DNA of 54,760 nucleotides from an uncultured delta proteobacterium (GTDB taxonomy: Bacteria > Myxococcota_A > Polyangia > Polyangiales > Polyangiaceae), in contig CAIQDA010000192.1 in NCBI GenBank assembly GCA_903870415.1, positions 1 to 54,760 on the forward strand, written 5' to 3'. Shown here in pieces: positions 21,022 through 30,214 of this stretch (its first letter is position 1; each line of letters opens with the position of its first letter). The notes below the pieces were generated by a model. The model saw only the letters and a list, made by a program, of their open reading frames with translations, was not told the origin of the DNA and ran no database searches. The position numbers were made by a program, and so were the translations under genes.

Positions 21022-23478
21022 ATGGATATGCGTGTGAGCGACAAGGGTCTCCAGGCGCTTCGGCGCCGAGCGGAAGAACTCGCGGCGTCCCGGCGTGAGC
21101 CAGTGACGACCGCCCACCTTCTTGCGTCTGTGGCCGAGTTGGCGGAGGAGCCTGCAAGCCTCCTGCTGCTCGATCGCGGTCTCGATGCGGTGCGGATTCT
21201 CGAGGCCGTTCCGACCGAGGGTCAGGACGCGGGCGAGTCGATCACGCGAACCTTGCAACGTGCACGCGATCTCGCGTCGCGCGGCGAGAACAAAGCAGTC
21301 TCGCCACTCCACGTGCTGTTCGCCCTTTGCCAGGAGCGCACCTCGGGCGCGTATCGAATTCTCGAACGCTCCGGCGTCGAACCCGGGAAACTTCGTGCCA
21401 CGGTGATGAGCCTCGTCACGGGCATCGTCATTCCGCGACGCACGACGCCGATCACCGAGCCGCGCGTCGCACGCACGACCATTTCCACGGAGCGCGCACC
21501 GTCGTCGCGCCCGACGCCGCTTCCATTGACGAAGATGCCTTCGTCACGTCCGCGGCCCGTCACGAATGCGCGCCCGACGATTCGCCCGCTCCCCTCCGAG
21601 CATCAAACGCGCACGACGACGATTCCGCCGCCGTCGCCGCCCATGAGCGAGCCGAGCCTTTCGGGATCGATTCCGCCCAAGGCCTTCGATGAAGCGAAGC
21701 CATCGATCCTTGCAACCTGCACGCGTGAGTTTGCGAAGGCGCCGCAGCGATCGGTCATCGGTCGCGAAGCCGAAGTGGAGCGAATTCTCGATGTGCTCGA
21801 TCGCCGCGACGCGCACCACGCCGTGATCGTGGGAGCTCCAGGCATCGGGAAGACTGCCGTTCTCCAGGCCCTCGGCGTTGCGCTTGTCGCCGCAGGAGCG
21901 CGCGTCCTCGAACTTGAACCGAGCTCGCTCGTGGCAGGGGCCATGGCCCGCGGGGCGATGACCGATCGCTTTGCGCGCCTGCGCCGCGAGCTTGAGGCCC
22001 TTGGTGGTCGCACCGTCATGATGGTCGATGGCCTCGGCGCGCTGCTCGGAGCCGATGCAAGCGAAGAGACCGTCGCGGAGGTGCGGGGCCTCCTCGCCCG
22101 CGGGACGACACGTCTTGTCCTCACGGCGTCGCCAGACGAGTACAAGCGCCACGTCGAAGCCGACGGCGCGATGGCACGACGCCTGAGCACCATCGAGCTT
22201 GCGGAGCTGCCAAGGGAGCGCGTGCTTGAGGTCGTCGAACGAGCGTCCGCGGAGCTCGGCGCGCACCATGACGTGCCCATCACGCAGGTGGCGCGTGAGG
22301 CGTGCATGTCGTGGGCCGAGCGCTACGTGAGCGAACGCGTATTCCCAGACAAAGCGCTGACGATTCTCGATCTCGCGGCCGCGCGTGCGAAGCGAAAGAA
22401 CGCGCCGTCGGTGGACCGTAGCCACGTGGCTCAGGTCGTCGCGGACCTCGCGGCGGTGCCTCTCGAGCGGCTTCTCGAAACGGATGCAGAACGCATGCTT
22501 CACCTCGAAGACCACCTCGCCAAGCGCGTGGTCGGTCACGGTGATTCGCTCGCGCGCCTCGCTCAAGTTCTTCGCCGCTCGGCGACAGGCCTTCGAAGCG
22601 ATCGTCCGCTCGGTACGTTCTTGCTCTTGGGTCCAACCGGCGTTGGCAAAACCGAAACCGCGAAAGCCGTGGCCGAGTGCCTCTTCGGCTCATCGAATGC
22701 GATGACACGCCTCGACTTCTCTGAGTACGCGGAAGCCCATGCGGTGTCGCGTCTCGTGGGGGCGCCGCCCGGTTACGTCGGTCACGATGCCGGCGGCCAG
22801 TTGACCGAAGCGGTTCGCAAACGCCCGTATCAAGTCATCCTCCTCGACGAGATCGAGAAGGCGCATCGCGACGTGCTCGAAGCGTTCCTCCAAGTGTTCG
22901 ACGAGGGCCGCATGACCGACGGTCGGGGCCGCACGGTGGACTTCCGTCAGACGGTCATCATCCTGACGTCGAACCTTGGCGCCGAGGTTTTTTCCAAGGG
23001 AACATCCAAAGTGCCGATCGGTTTTGGCGCGAGCACCGCTCCTGTGTCCGACGACAAACGACAGCTCGCGCTCGAGAAGGCCAAGAGTTCTCTGCCGCCC
23101 GAACTCGTCAATCGCTTCGACGACATTCTCGTCTTCGGCGCGCTCACCGAGACCGACGTGCGCGAAGTTGCGCGTCGCATGCTGAAGGACCTCGCGTCGA
23201 GGCTTCAAGAGTCACGCCGTGTCGACCTTGCGTGGACGGAGGCGGTGGTGGACCATCTGCTCGCGAGTGGCGGTTACGACGTTGCCTATGGAGCGCGTCC
23301 GATGCGTCGTACGATCGGCCGGCTCATCGAGACGCCGCTTGCGGAACAACTCCTCAACGGAACGGTCGCCGCGGGAGCCAAACTTCGCATCGACCTTCGC
23401 GACGGCGCGCTTCAGTTTTCGTCGAAGGTCACGAAGGAAAAAGTGCGAGCCGACCGAGGCGCAGCCCGAGCCGGGTAG
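21022..23478 (+). CDS. Clp-type double AAA+ ATPase (ClpA/ClpC family) with Pro/Arg-rich linker
   Basis: Clp N-domain-like repeats; Walker A GAPGIGKTA and GPTGVGKTE; D2 pore loop PPGYVGHDAGGQLTEAVRKRPYQVILLDEIEKAHRDV. Confidence 0.9.
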   Translation: MDMRVSDKGLQALRRRAEELAASRREPVTTAHLLASVAELAEEPASLLLLDRGLDAVRILEAVPTEGQDAGESITRTLQRARDLASRGENKAVSPLHVLFALCQERTSGAYRILERSGVEPGKLRATVMSLVTGIVIPRRTTPITEPRVARTTISTERAPSSRPTPLPLTKMPSSRPRPVTNARPTIRPLPSEHQTRTTTIPPPSPPMSEPSLSGSIPPKAFDEAKPSILATCTREFAKAPQRSVIGREAEVERILDVLDRRDAHHAVIVGAPGIGKTAVLQALGVALVAAGARVLELEPSSLVAGAMARGAMTDRFARLRRELEALGGRTVMMVDGLGALLGADASEETVAEVRGLLARGTTRLVLTASPDEYKRHVEADGAMARRLSTIELAELPRERVLEVVERASAELGAHHDVPITQVAREACMSWAERYVSERVFPDKALTILDLAAARAKRKNAPSVDRSHVAQVVADLAAVPLERLLETDAERMLHLEDHLAKRVVGHGDSLARLAQVLRRSATGLRSDRPLGTFLLLGPTGVGKTETAKAVAECLFGSSNAMTRLDFSEYAEAHAVSRLVGAPPGYVGHDAGGQLTEAVRKRPYQVILLDEIEKAHRDVLEAFLQVFDEGRMTDGRGRTVDFRQTVIILTSNLGAEVFSKGTSKVPIGFGASTAPVSDDKRQLALEKAKSSLPPELVNRFDDILVFGALTETDVREVARRMLKDLASRLQESRRVDLAWTEAVVDHLLASGGYDVAYGARPMRRTIGRLIETPLAEQLLNGTVAAGAKLRIDLRDGALQFSSKVTKEKVRADRGAARAG

Positions 23479-23485
23479 CGCGGGA

Positions 23486-25579
23486 TCACGCAAGGCCGAT
23501 GGCGCGCCTGTAACGGTCACGACGCGCATCGTCACGAAGCACCTGGTAGGCCTCTTCGACGACCTCGAGGATGGTTCGCACGTCGCCCTCAAACGCATGA
23601 AGTTCCGCGAATTGCAGGACGCGCGAGGGTTCGAACGAGCGACGAAGGTCGAGGTACGCCTGTCGAATCTCGAAGCCGTTCGCGCTCGCCGATACACCGA
23701 GCAACGTGAAGTAGTCGCCTTCGTCCACGAGTCGCCGCCGCAGGTGAATGCGTTGCCGAAGCGCATCGGCGTCGATGGACGAGCCGTCGTGGGAGCGCGC
23801 AGGGAGCGGCGGGTCGGGCTCCGCACGGAGGCGGTCGACGACGCCAATGATGTGCAAGTGCACGAGCGCCTCGAGCGTCACGAGGGCCGGGCCCAGTCGC
23901 TCCGCAGCCGCACTGTCGATGGGTAGCTCTAGCCACGCGTCGAGGTCGCGTGCGGTCTCCACGTCACCAAGGGCCTCGTCGCGGTCGGCGTAGCGCTCGC
24001 CGGGAACGAGCTGAAACGGACGCCGAAGCGCGCGCTCGGCAAACGTCGTCACGTTCTGACAGATGCAGAATGCACGAACGAAAACCGCCGAGCCCGAAAG
24101 CGCTCCAAACGGCGACGGTGCATCGTCAGGAACGGTGCCATCGGCGAAGGTTACCGTGCCGCGCTCGCTTGCAATCATGGCCGCGAGCACTTGCTCTCCA
24201 TGGAGGCGAAGCACGGGCCACAAGTCGTCCTGCGCCAAGTGCCCGCGCGCCACGAGGGCCGCGCATGCAAGGCGTGGAATCGGAGAAAGCGAAATTCCCA
24301 GGAGCGCGTCTTGGGGCAAGAACCCGCGCCTTCCGAGCAAGCGGAGGAGCGAATCGTCTACGTGTGTACTCTGCACGGAACAGCAGTCGCCCTCGCGAAG
24401 CGTGATGGTGCGCGAGGTGCCTTCATCGGCGAAGGTAAGAATTCCTGTGGCTCGACGATGGATGAGCGAGGCGATGAGGCCCGGTGCCGCGTGCCGTGCG
24501 AGCGTCGCGGGTATTTCGGCTCGTGCCTGGGGAGCAGCAGGCGGAAGCGTGCGCTCGGCGATGCGGGAATCCGGCGCATGCGAGCGGCCGACGACGAGGC
24601 CTGTCGGTGCGGTGCGAGGGCTCGGCACATCGGCCGGCTCCGCGGGAAGTTTCGGCGACGCCAACGCCGCATCGCGAAGGGACCGTGCGGGAGATTCTGC
24701 GAATCGGCCCAGTCGCGAGGTTGGCGGCGTGGCCCCTCGGTTTCCCGGAGCGGTGCTTGAGCGGGTGGCGGTGCTCGCGGTGGTTCGTCGCTGCTTGGCG
24801 GCCTGCAGAGGCGTCTGCGTGAGGATGCGCTCGTCGTCGCTTTTGCCGCTTCGCTGGCCTCCGCTGGCCGTGAGCAAACGTCCCTCGTCGCCCTCGGCGT
24901 CACCCTCGTCGTCCGGCGGCGCGATGCCCTCCATGTCCTCGCCACCGAGCACAAGGTCAAGTTCGCCTTCGGCGTCGAGGGGAGGAGCGGCGCCTGAGAG
25001 GTCGAGCGACGCGGCGCGAAGGTCGGCGGCCGCGAGGAGTGAGCGGATGTCATCGGCAAGCTCGGGCAGTTGCTGATGCCGGCCTTGAGCCGAGGGCACC
25101 ATGGCCGCGTCGAGCGAACGACCTGACGGCAACTCGTCGGGTGTATTCTGCACGGGTTGCCGCAAGAGCGAAGCGTTGCGTTCGCGACGAACGTCGCCTG
25201 GGCCGACCAGGGCCTCGATTTTTCGCACAAGCGCAGAGGCGTCGACGGGCCTTAGAAAGAGGCCACTTCCGTCGCGCATGAGGGCGTCTTCGGCGTCGCG
25301 AAGGGGGCCGCCGCTCGCTGCGACGAACAGCAAGTGAATCGCCTCGCCCCCGCTCGTCGCACGAATCTGAGCCACGACGCCAAGACTCGCCAAATCCGCC
25401 ACGTCGAGGACTACGGCAGCGGGGCGCTCGAGGCGCACGCGCTCCACAAGGCGATGCCTAGGCACGTCGATGACATCGTAGCCGGCCTGTGTGAGGGCCG
25501 ATTCGGTCTTCGTTGCTTCCGCCGACGGGTCGCAGACGTAGATGGTTGGTCGCTGCGGCCCCGAACTCGTGCTGCTCAT
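23486..25579 (-). CDS. Receiver-DUF4388/PATAN-J-like multidomain protein
   Basis: N-terminal receiver-like segment (YVCDPSAEATKTESALTQAGYDV); DUF4388-like block (GLIASLIHRRATGILTFADEGTSRTITLREGDCCSV); C-terminal J-like YFTLLGVSASANGFEIRQAYLDLRRSFEPSR. Confidence 0.75.
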   Translation of the reverse strand: MSSTSSGPQRPTIYVCDPSAEATKTESALTQAGYDVIDVPRHRLVERVRLERPAAVVLDVADLASLGVVAQIRATSGGEAIHLLFVAASGGPLRDAEDALMRDGSGLFLRPVDASALVRKIEALVGPGDVRRERNASLLRQPVQNTPDELPSGRSLDAAMVPSAQGRHQQLPELADDIRSLLAAADLRAASLDLSGAAPPLDAEGELDLVLGGEDMEGIAPPDDEGDAEGDEGRLLTASGGQRSGKSDDERILTQTPLQAAKQRRTTASTATRSSTAPGNRGATPPTSRLGRFAESPARSLRDAALASPKLPAEPADVPSPRTAPTGLVVGRSHAPDSRIAERTLPPAAPQARAEIPATLARHAAPGLIASLIHRRATGILTFADEGTSRTITLREGDCCSVQSTHVDDSLLRLLGRRGFLPQDALLGISLSPIPRLACAALVARGHLAQDDLWPVLRLHGEQVLAAMIASERGTVTFADGTVPDDAPSPFGALSGSAVFVRAFCICQNVTTFAERALRRPFQLVPGERYADRDEALGDVETARDLDAWLELPIDSAAAERLGPALVTLEALVHLHIIGVVDRLRAEPDPPLPARSHDGSSIDADALRQRIHLRRRLVDEGDYFTLLGVSASANGFEIRQAYLDLRRSFEPSRVLQFAELHAFEGDVRTILEVVEEAYQVLRDDARRDRYRRAIGLA

Positions 25580-25755
25580 GAGCGTTCGCGCGGCGCTTCC
25601 GGTGGGCGTCCACCCAGGCGAGCTCCGAGGCGCGCGATCGCGGGAAGCGACACGGCGAGGTACACGAGACCGATGAGAAAAAGCGCAAACGCGAGCTCGT
25701 TGGCGGCGAGGCCGACAAGGGGCAGAAGCGCAGCAATCTCAGGGTTAGTGACCAT
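25576..25755 (-). CDS. 59-aa predicted single-TM protein, not in supplied ORF track
   Basis: Manual translation: MVTNPEIAALLPLVGLAANELAFALFLIGLVYLAVSLPAIARLGARLGGRPPEAPRERS*. ATG overlaps the end of ppk1; TGA overlaps the ATG of the downstream gene (ATGA). Confidence 0.7.
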   Translation of the reverse strand: MVTNPEIAALLPLVGLAANELAFALFLIGLVYLAVSLPAIARLGARLGGRPPEAPRERS

Positions 25756-27991
25756 TCTTTTTGCGAGGCTTCGGAGGCGGCGGCGCGAGGCTCAATCGGG
25801 ACGGAGACGGGCGTGCGTGCGCGAGGTGAAACCGTCTCGACGAGATAGCGCCAAGCTCGCCGGACCGCGAGGCTGCTCGTGCTTGGTCGACGAACTTCTG
25901 CTGGCTTCGTACCGGTGGAACCGTTTCTTTAACGCGATCATAGGAACCGTCCGCTCGAAGAATCCAGGCCTTCGTCGAGTCTTCGAGCTGGATGGTGAGC
26001 AAGTTTGCAACGCGGTCGCGAAGCTCGGGGTCGACGATCGGGCAGAGAATCTCAACGCGGCGATGGAAGTTACGAGGCATCCAGTCGGCGGACGCAAAGT
26101 AGAACTCTTCCTCGCCGCCGTTCGTGAAGCGCATGACCCGCGAGTGTTCGAGAAAGCGATCGAGCAGCGCGCGCACTTCGATGGTCTCGCTGACGCCGGG
26201 CACCCCGGGACGCAAGCAACAGATGCCGCGCACGAGGAGGCGAATCGGGACGCCCACCTGCGAGGCTCGGTAAAGCGCTTCGATCACGTCCGCGTCGACG
26301 AGGGCGTTCATCTTGGCGACGATGCCCGAGGGCTTTCCGCTCACCGCGTGCTGCCGCTCTCGTTCGATGAGCGCGAGAATGCGTTCGTGCATCTCGAGTG
26401 GAGCCACGACGAGCTCGTTCCACTTCGGCGGCGCGCTGTAGCCCGTGAGCAGATTGAAGAGCGATGAGACGTCTTCGCAGAGCGCCGCACGTCCTGTGAA
26501 AAAGCTGAGGTCCGTGTAAAGGCGCGCCGTTTGCGGGTTGTAGTTTCCCGTGGCGAGGTGGGCGTAGCGTCGAAGGCGGCCCTTCTCGCGACGCACAACA
26601 AGCGTGCACTTTGCATGGGTCTTGAGGCCGATGAGACCGTAGACCACGTGGACCCCGCTCTGCTCAAGGGTGCGCGCCCATGCGATGTTCGAGGCCTCGT
26701 CGAAACGCGCCTTCAACTCGACGATGGCCGTCACTTGCTTGCCAGCCTCGGCGGCCCGCGCGAGGGCCTTCACGAAGGGCGAGTCGCCGCCCGTGCGGTA
26801 AAGCGTTTGCTTGATCGCGAGCACGTCCGGGTCGTCGGCAGCCGCGGACACGAAGTCCACGACGCTCTCGTAGGAGTCGTACGGGTGATGGAGCAGCACG
26901 TCGCGCTCGCGGATCACGGCGAAGAGATCGTCCGCGTCGCGAAAGGGGGCGGCCACGTAGGGCGTGAACGGTTCGTCCCGGAGTTCGCGGCGCTCGTCGA
27001 AGGCCTTCACCTTCATGAGGTCGTTCACGTTGAGCATGCCGCGCGACACGTACACGTCGCGCTCGGGGTCGAGCTTGAGGGCCTTGACGAGTTTTGCGAG
27101 CGAGGTGGCGGGAGGATCGCCGGACACTTCGAGGCGCACCGCGTTGCCGCGCTCACGCTTGCGCAGCTCTTGCTGGATGGTCTGGAGCAGATCTTGCGCT
27201 TCGTCGTCGTCGATCGAGATGTCGAAGTTGCGCGTGACGCGAAAGACGTAAACGCCCTTGAAGCGCGCACCGGGAAAGCACGTGCCCACGTGGCGTGCGA
27301 TGACGTCTTCGAGGAGCACGAACGCATGCTTGGCGCGCTGGCCATTCGCAAGGCGAACGCCGCTCACAGGCATGAGGCGCGGCAGCATCATGGGCACTTG
27401 CACCACGCCGAATCCGGACTCGGTGGCGCCCTCGCGCGAGAACATGACGCCGAGGTTCAGGCTCTTGTTGCGCACGTGCGGAAACGGGTGGCCCGGGTCG
27501 ATGGCGATCGGCGTGAGGATCGGAAAGATTTCACGGACGAACAGATCGTCGAGCTCCGCGAGAAGCTCCGGAGGAAGCTGATTCGGCTTCAGAATAAGGA
27601 GCCCGTGCTCCGTGAGGCGCGGGAGCAAACGCTCGTGAAGTCCCGTGAATTGCAGCGCCGCAAGCTCGTGGACACGGTCGCTGATCGCGCTCAACTGATC
27701 GCTCACCGACAGGCCGTCAGGAGACTCTTCGCCGACGCCGCCCGAGAGCTGTTGCTGGAGCCCTGCCACCCGCACCATGAAAAATTCGTCGAGGTTCGAG
27801 GCGACGATCGCGTGAAACTTGAGTCGTTCGCCCAGCGGAACCGTTTCGTTGTCCGCCTCGGCAAGGACCCGCGCGTTGAACTCGAGCCACGAGAGCTCGC
27901 GGTTCAAATACAGGCGGGAGGACTGGAGGGCTTCGCCGTCGCCTTGGGCGCGGCTGCGGAAGTTGACGGAGGAAGGGGCGTGGTCGCTCAT
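25745..27991 (-). CDS. ppk: Polyphosphate kinase 1
   Basis: YLNRELSWLEFNARVLAEA...ASNLDEFFMVRVAGL...KTHAKCTLVVRREKGRLRRYAHLATGNYNPQTARLYTDLSFFT. Confidence 0.97.
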   Translation of the reverse strand: MSDHAPSSVNFRSRAQGDGEALQSSRLYLNRELSWLEFNARVLAEADNETVPLGERLKFHAIVASNLDEFFMVRVAGLQQQLSGGVGEESPDGLSVSDQLSAISDRVHELAALQFTGLHERLLPRLTEHGLLILKPNQLPPELLAELDDLFVREIFPILTPIAIDPGHPFPHVRNKSLNLGVMFSREGATESGFGVVQVPMMLPRLMPVSGVRLANGQRAKHAFVLLEDVIARHVGTCFPGARFKGVYVFRVTRNFDISIDDDEAQDLLQTIQQELRKRERGNAVRLEVSGDPPATSLAKLVKALKLDPERDVYVSRGMLNVNDLMKVKAFDERRELRDEPFTPYVAAPFRDADDLFAVIRERDVLLHHPYDSYESVVDFVSAAADDPDVLAIKQTLYRTGGDSPFVKALARAAEAGKQVTAIVELKARFDEASNIAWARTLEQSGVHVVYGLIGLKTHAKCTLVVRREKGRLRRYAHLATGNYNPQTARLYTDLSFFTGRAALCEDVSSLFNLLTGYSAPPKWNELVVAPLEMHERILALIERERQHAVSGKPSGIVAKMNALVDADVIEALYRASQVGVPIRLLVRGICCLRPGVPGVSETIEVRALLDRFLEHSRVMRFTNGGEEEFYFASADWMPRNFHRRVEILCPIVDPELRDRVANLLTIQLEDSTKAWILRADGSYDRVKETVPPVRSQQKFVDQARAASRSGELGAISSRRFHLAHARPSPSRLSLAPPPPKPRKKNGH

Positions 27992-28116
27992 GGGACGGGT
28001 CGGATGTTCAGGAAGCGAATCTCTTCCCACGTTTTTCAGCGTTTCACCGTGACAGTATCGTAGTTTCGCTCGTCCATCGGCATCCATTGGCAAACGGTGG
28101 TACCGTCTCGAAAACC

Positions 28117-29217
28117 ATGAACGACGTCGCTCGGCGCCTCACGCTCATGTCCAGCACGCCTGAGCAGCGTGCCAAGGCCTTTGAAGAAACGCTCGCCGCG
28201 GTGAAGGGCGCGCACGTGGTGACGGTGCTCCGTGGGCATCCGGACCCCGACGGCATCGCGTGTGCGCTGGCCCAAGCCCACATCGCGGCGCGCTTTGGGG
28301 TGCAGAACACCATCGCGTACGTTCATGAGCTGAGTCACCGGGAAAACCGGGCTCTCGTGAAGCTGCTCGGCCTTGAGCTCCGCAAGATCAAGAGCCTCAA
28401 AGAGCTTGGGCAGGTCGACTACCTGTCGCTCGTCGACGCCCATGACGTCGAGCCCGACCTTGCGGACACGCAGGGCGTTGAGATCCTCTCGATCGTCGAC
28501 CATCACCGTGCGCCCGCTCCGCCAAAGGCTCGCTTCGTCGACCTTCGCCAAGACGTGGGAGCCACGAGCACCATCTTCGTCGAGTACCTCGATGCGCTCT
28601 GCCCGCTCGATGCGGACGTCGAAGAGGACCGTCGCATTGCGACCGCGTTGATGCACGGCCTCGCCACCGACACGGACGACTTCGTCCTCGCGCGCGCCAA
28701 CGACTTTCGCGCGGCTGCGACGCTTGCGGAGGTTGCGGATCGCGATCTCCTCGCGGACTTGTCGCGTCGCCTCATAGCGCCGAACGCGATGGACGTCATC
28801 GCGAAGTCCCTCGGGTCGCTCATCGTTCGTCGAAACTTTGCGATCGCCGGCGTCGGCTTCGTGAGCGAAGCGGACCGCGACACCATCGCGCAATCCGCGG
28901 ATTTTCTCGCGCGTCGCGAAGACATCGACACGGTCGTCGTCTACGGCGTGGTCGGGGACAAGTACATCGAGGGCTCGCTCCGCACGCATTCGCCGAGCGT
29001 TGAGCCGTCCGTGTGGCTCGAGAACGCGTTTGGCCACGACGAGCTTGGCCGCGCGTACGGTGGCGGTCGCCGTGACAAGGGCGGTTTTCGCATTCCGATC
29101 GGGTTCCTCGGTCGAACGACGGACCGTGCGCAGCTCTGGCAACTCGTCGAGCATTCGACGCGCAACGCGCTGCTTCGCCAGGTAGGCGACGAGCCGACGC
29201 CCGCCGTAAAGCCCTGA
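28117..29217 (+). CDS. DHH-family phosphoesterase (oligoribonuclease/pAp-phosphatase-like)
   Basis: LRGHPDPDGIACALAQAHIAARFG; LSLVDAHD; ILSIVDHHRAP; C-terminal FGHDELGRAYGGGRRDKGGFRIPIGFL. Confidence 0.88.
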   Translation: MNDVARRLTLMSSTPEQRAKAFEETLAAVKGAHVVTVLRGHPDPDGIACALAQAHIAARFGVQNTIAYVHELSHRENRALVKLLGLELRKIKSLKELGQVDYLSLVDAHDVEPDLADTQGVEILSIVDHHRAPAPPKARFVDLRQDVGATSTIFVEYLDALCPLDADVEEDRRIATALMHGLATDTDDFVLARANDFRAAATLAEVADRDLLADLSRRLIAPNAMDVIAKSLGSLIVRRNFAIAGVGFVSEADRDTIAQSADFLARREDIDTVVVYGVVGDKYIEGSLRTHSPSVEPSVWLENAFGHDELGRAYGGGRRDKGGFRIPIGFLGRTTDRAQLWQLVEHSTRNALLRQVGDEPTPAVKP

Positions 29218-29228
29218 CGCGCGACGCG

Positions 29229-30125
29229 GTGTCGACCGAACCTCTTCGTCTCGCCTACGTGGGCCTTCCGCTTGGCGCTTTGCTCCTCGAACGCGATGGG
29301 CATGATCTCGCGTGGGTTGGCCTTTCGAGGCGCGACTCGCTGGGGACGCGTCGGGCTCAACGCGTTTTTGGCGACCGCGTGGCCGTAACGCCGAAACTAG
29401 ACGGTCCCACGCTGCGACGCGTACGCGAACAAGGCGCAAACTACTTGGTGAGCTGGTTTTGGACGAAGCGCGTTCCCCCCGCGTGGCTCAAGAGCTTCGG
29501 CGGGCAAACGCTTGGCGTCCATCCGTCGCTTCTTCCGCGACATCGCGGACCCGATCCCATTTTTTGGGCCATCGATGCGGGCGACGCGGTGACGGGCGTG
29601 AGCGCGCATCGTCTCGAGGTCGAGTACGACGTGGGCGACGTGCTGGCCCAGCGAACGGTGCCCATCGACGACGACGTGAACGGCTGGAAGCTCGCCAAGC
29701 GACTCGACCGACCGAGCCTCGCGGTGCTGCGCGATCTTCTTGGCCGCGTGCGTTCGGGCGACGCTTTGCAGGCTTTGCCCCAAGACGAGAACCTTGCGAC
29801 CGAGGCGCCCGCCCTTGAAGACGACGATCTTTCGATCGTATGGTCATGGGATGCGTCACGTATTTCGAGGCGCATACGAGCTGCGTCGCCGTGGCCAGGT
29901 GCGTGGACAGAAGTAGGCGAAACGCTCGTGACCCTCGTGCGTGTCTCGGTTCGGGACGCGGCTCCTGCAGCGCTCTCGCCGGGTGAGGCCTGGGTAGACG
30001 GCGATCGCGCGTTTGTGCGTTGCGGGTCAGGCGCCCTCGAGCTCGACGTGGTGCGTCTTGAGGACGACCGGGTTCTGCGCGGCGCGCAAGTCGCGCGTTT
30101 CGTTGAAGCAAGCCAAGGAATCTGA
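29229..30125 (+). CDS. Formyltransferase family protein (Fmt-like)
   Basis: GVHPSLLPRHRGPDPIFWAIDAGDAVTGVSAHRLEVEYDVGDVLAQR; GTG start. Confidence 0.8.
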   Translation: MSTEPLRLAYVGLPLGALLLERDGHDLAWVGLSRRDSLGTRRAQRVFGDRVAVTPKLDGPTLRRVREQGANYLVSWFWTKRVPPAWLKSFGGQTLGVHPSLLPRHRGPDPIFWAIDAGDAVTGVSAHRLEVEYDVGDVLAQRTVPIDDDVNGWKLAKRLDRPSLAVLRDLLGRVRSGDALQALPQDENLATEAPALEDDDLSIVWSWDASRISRRIRAASPWPGAWTEVGETLVTLVRVSVRDAAPAALSPGEAWVDGDRAFVRCGSGALELDVVRLEDDRVLRGAQVARFVEASQGI

Positions 30126-30214
30126 CGCTTCCGTCTTGCGTGTCGTGCGTGACTCCGCCATGAGTCCGGCAAGTTTGGGGGCCTGCTTCGGGCCTCCCCG
30201 TGGGAGGAGACGTT

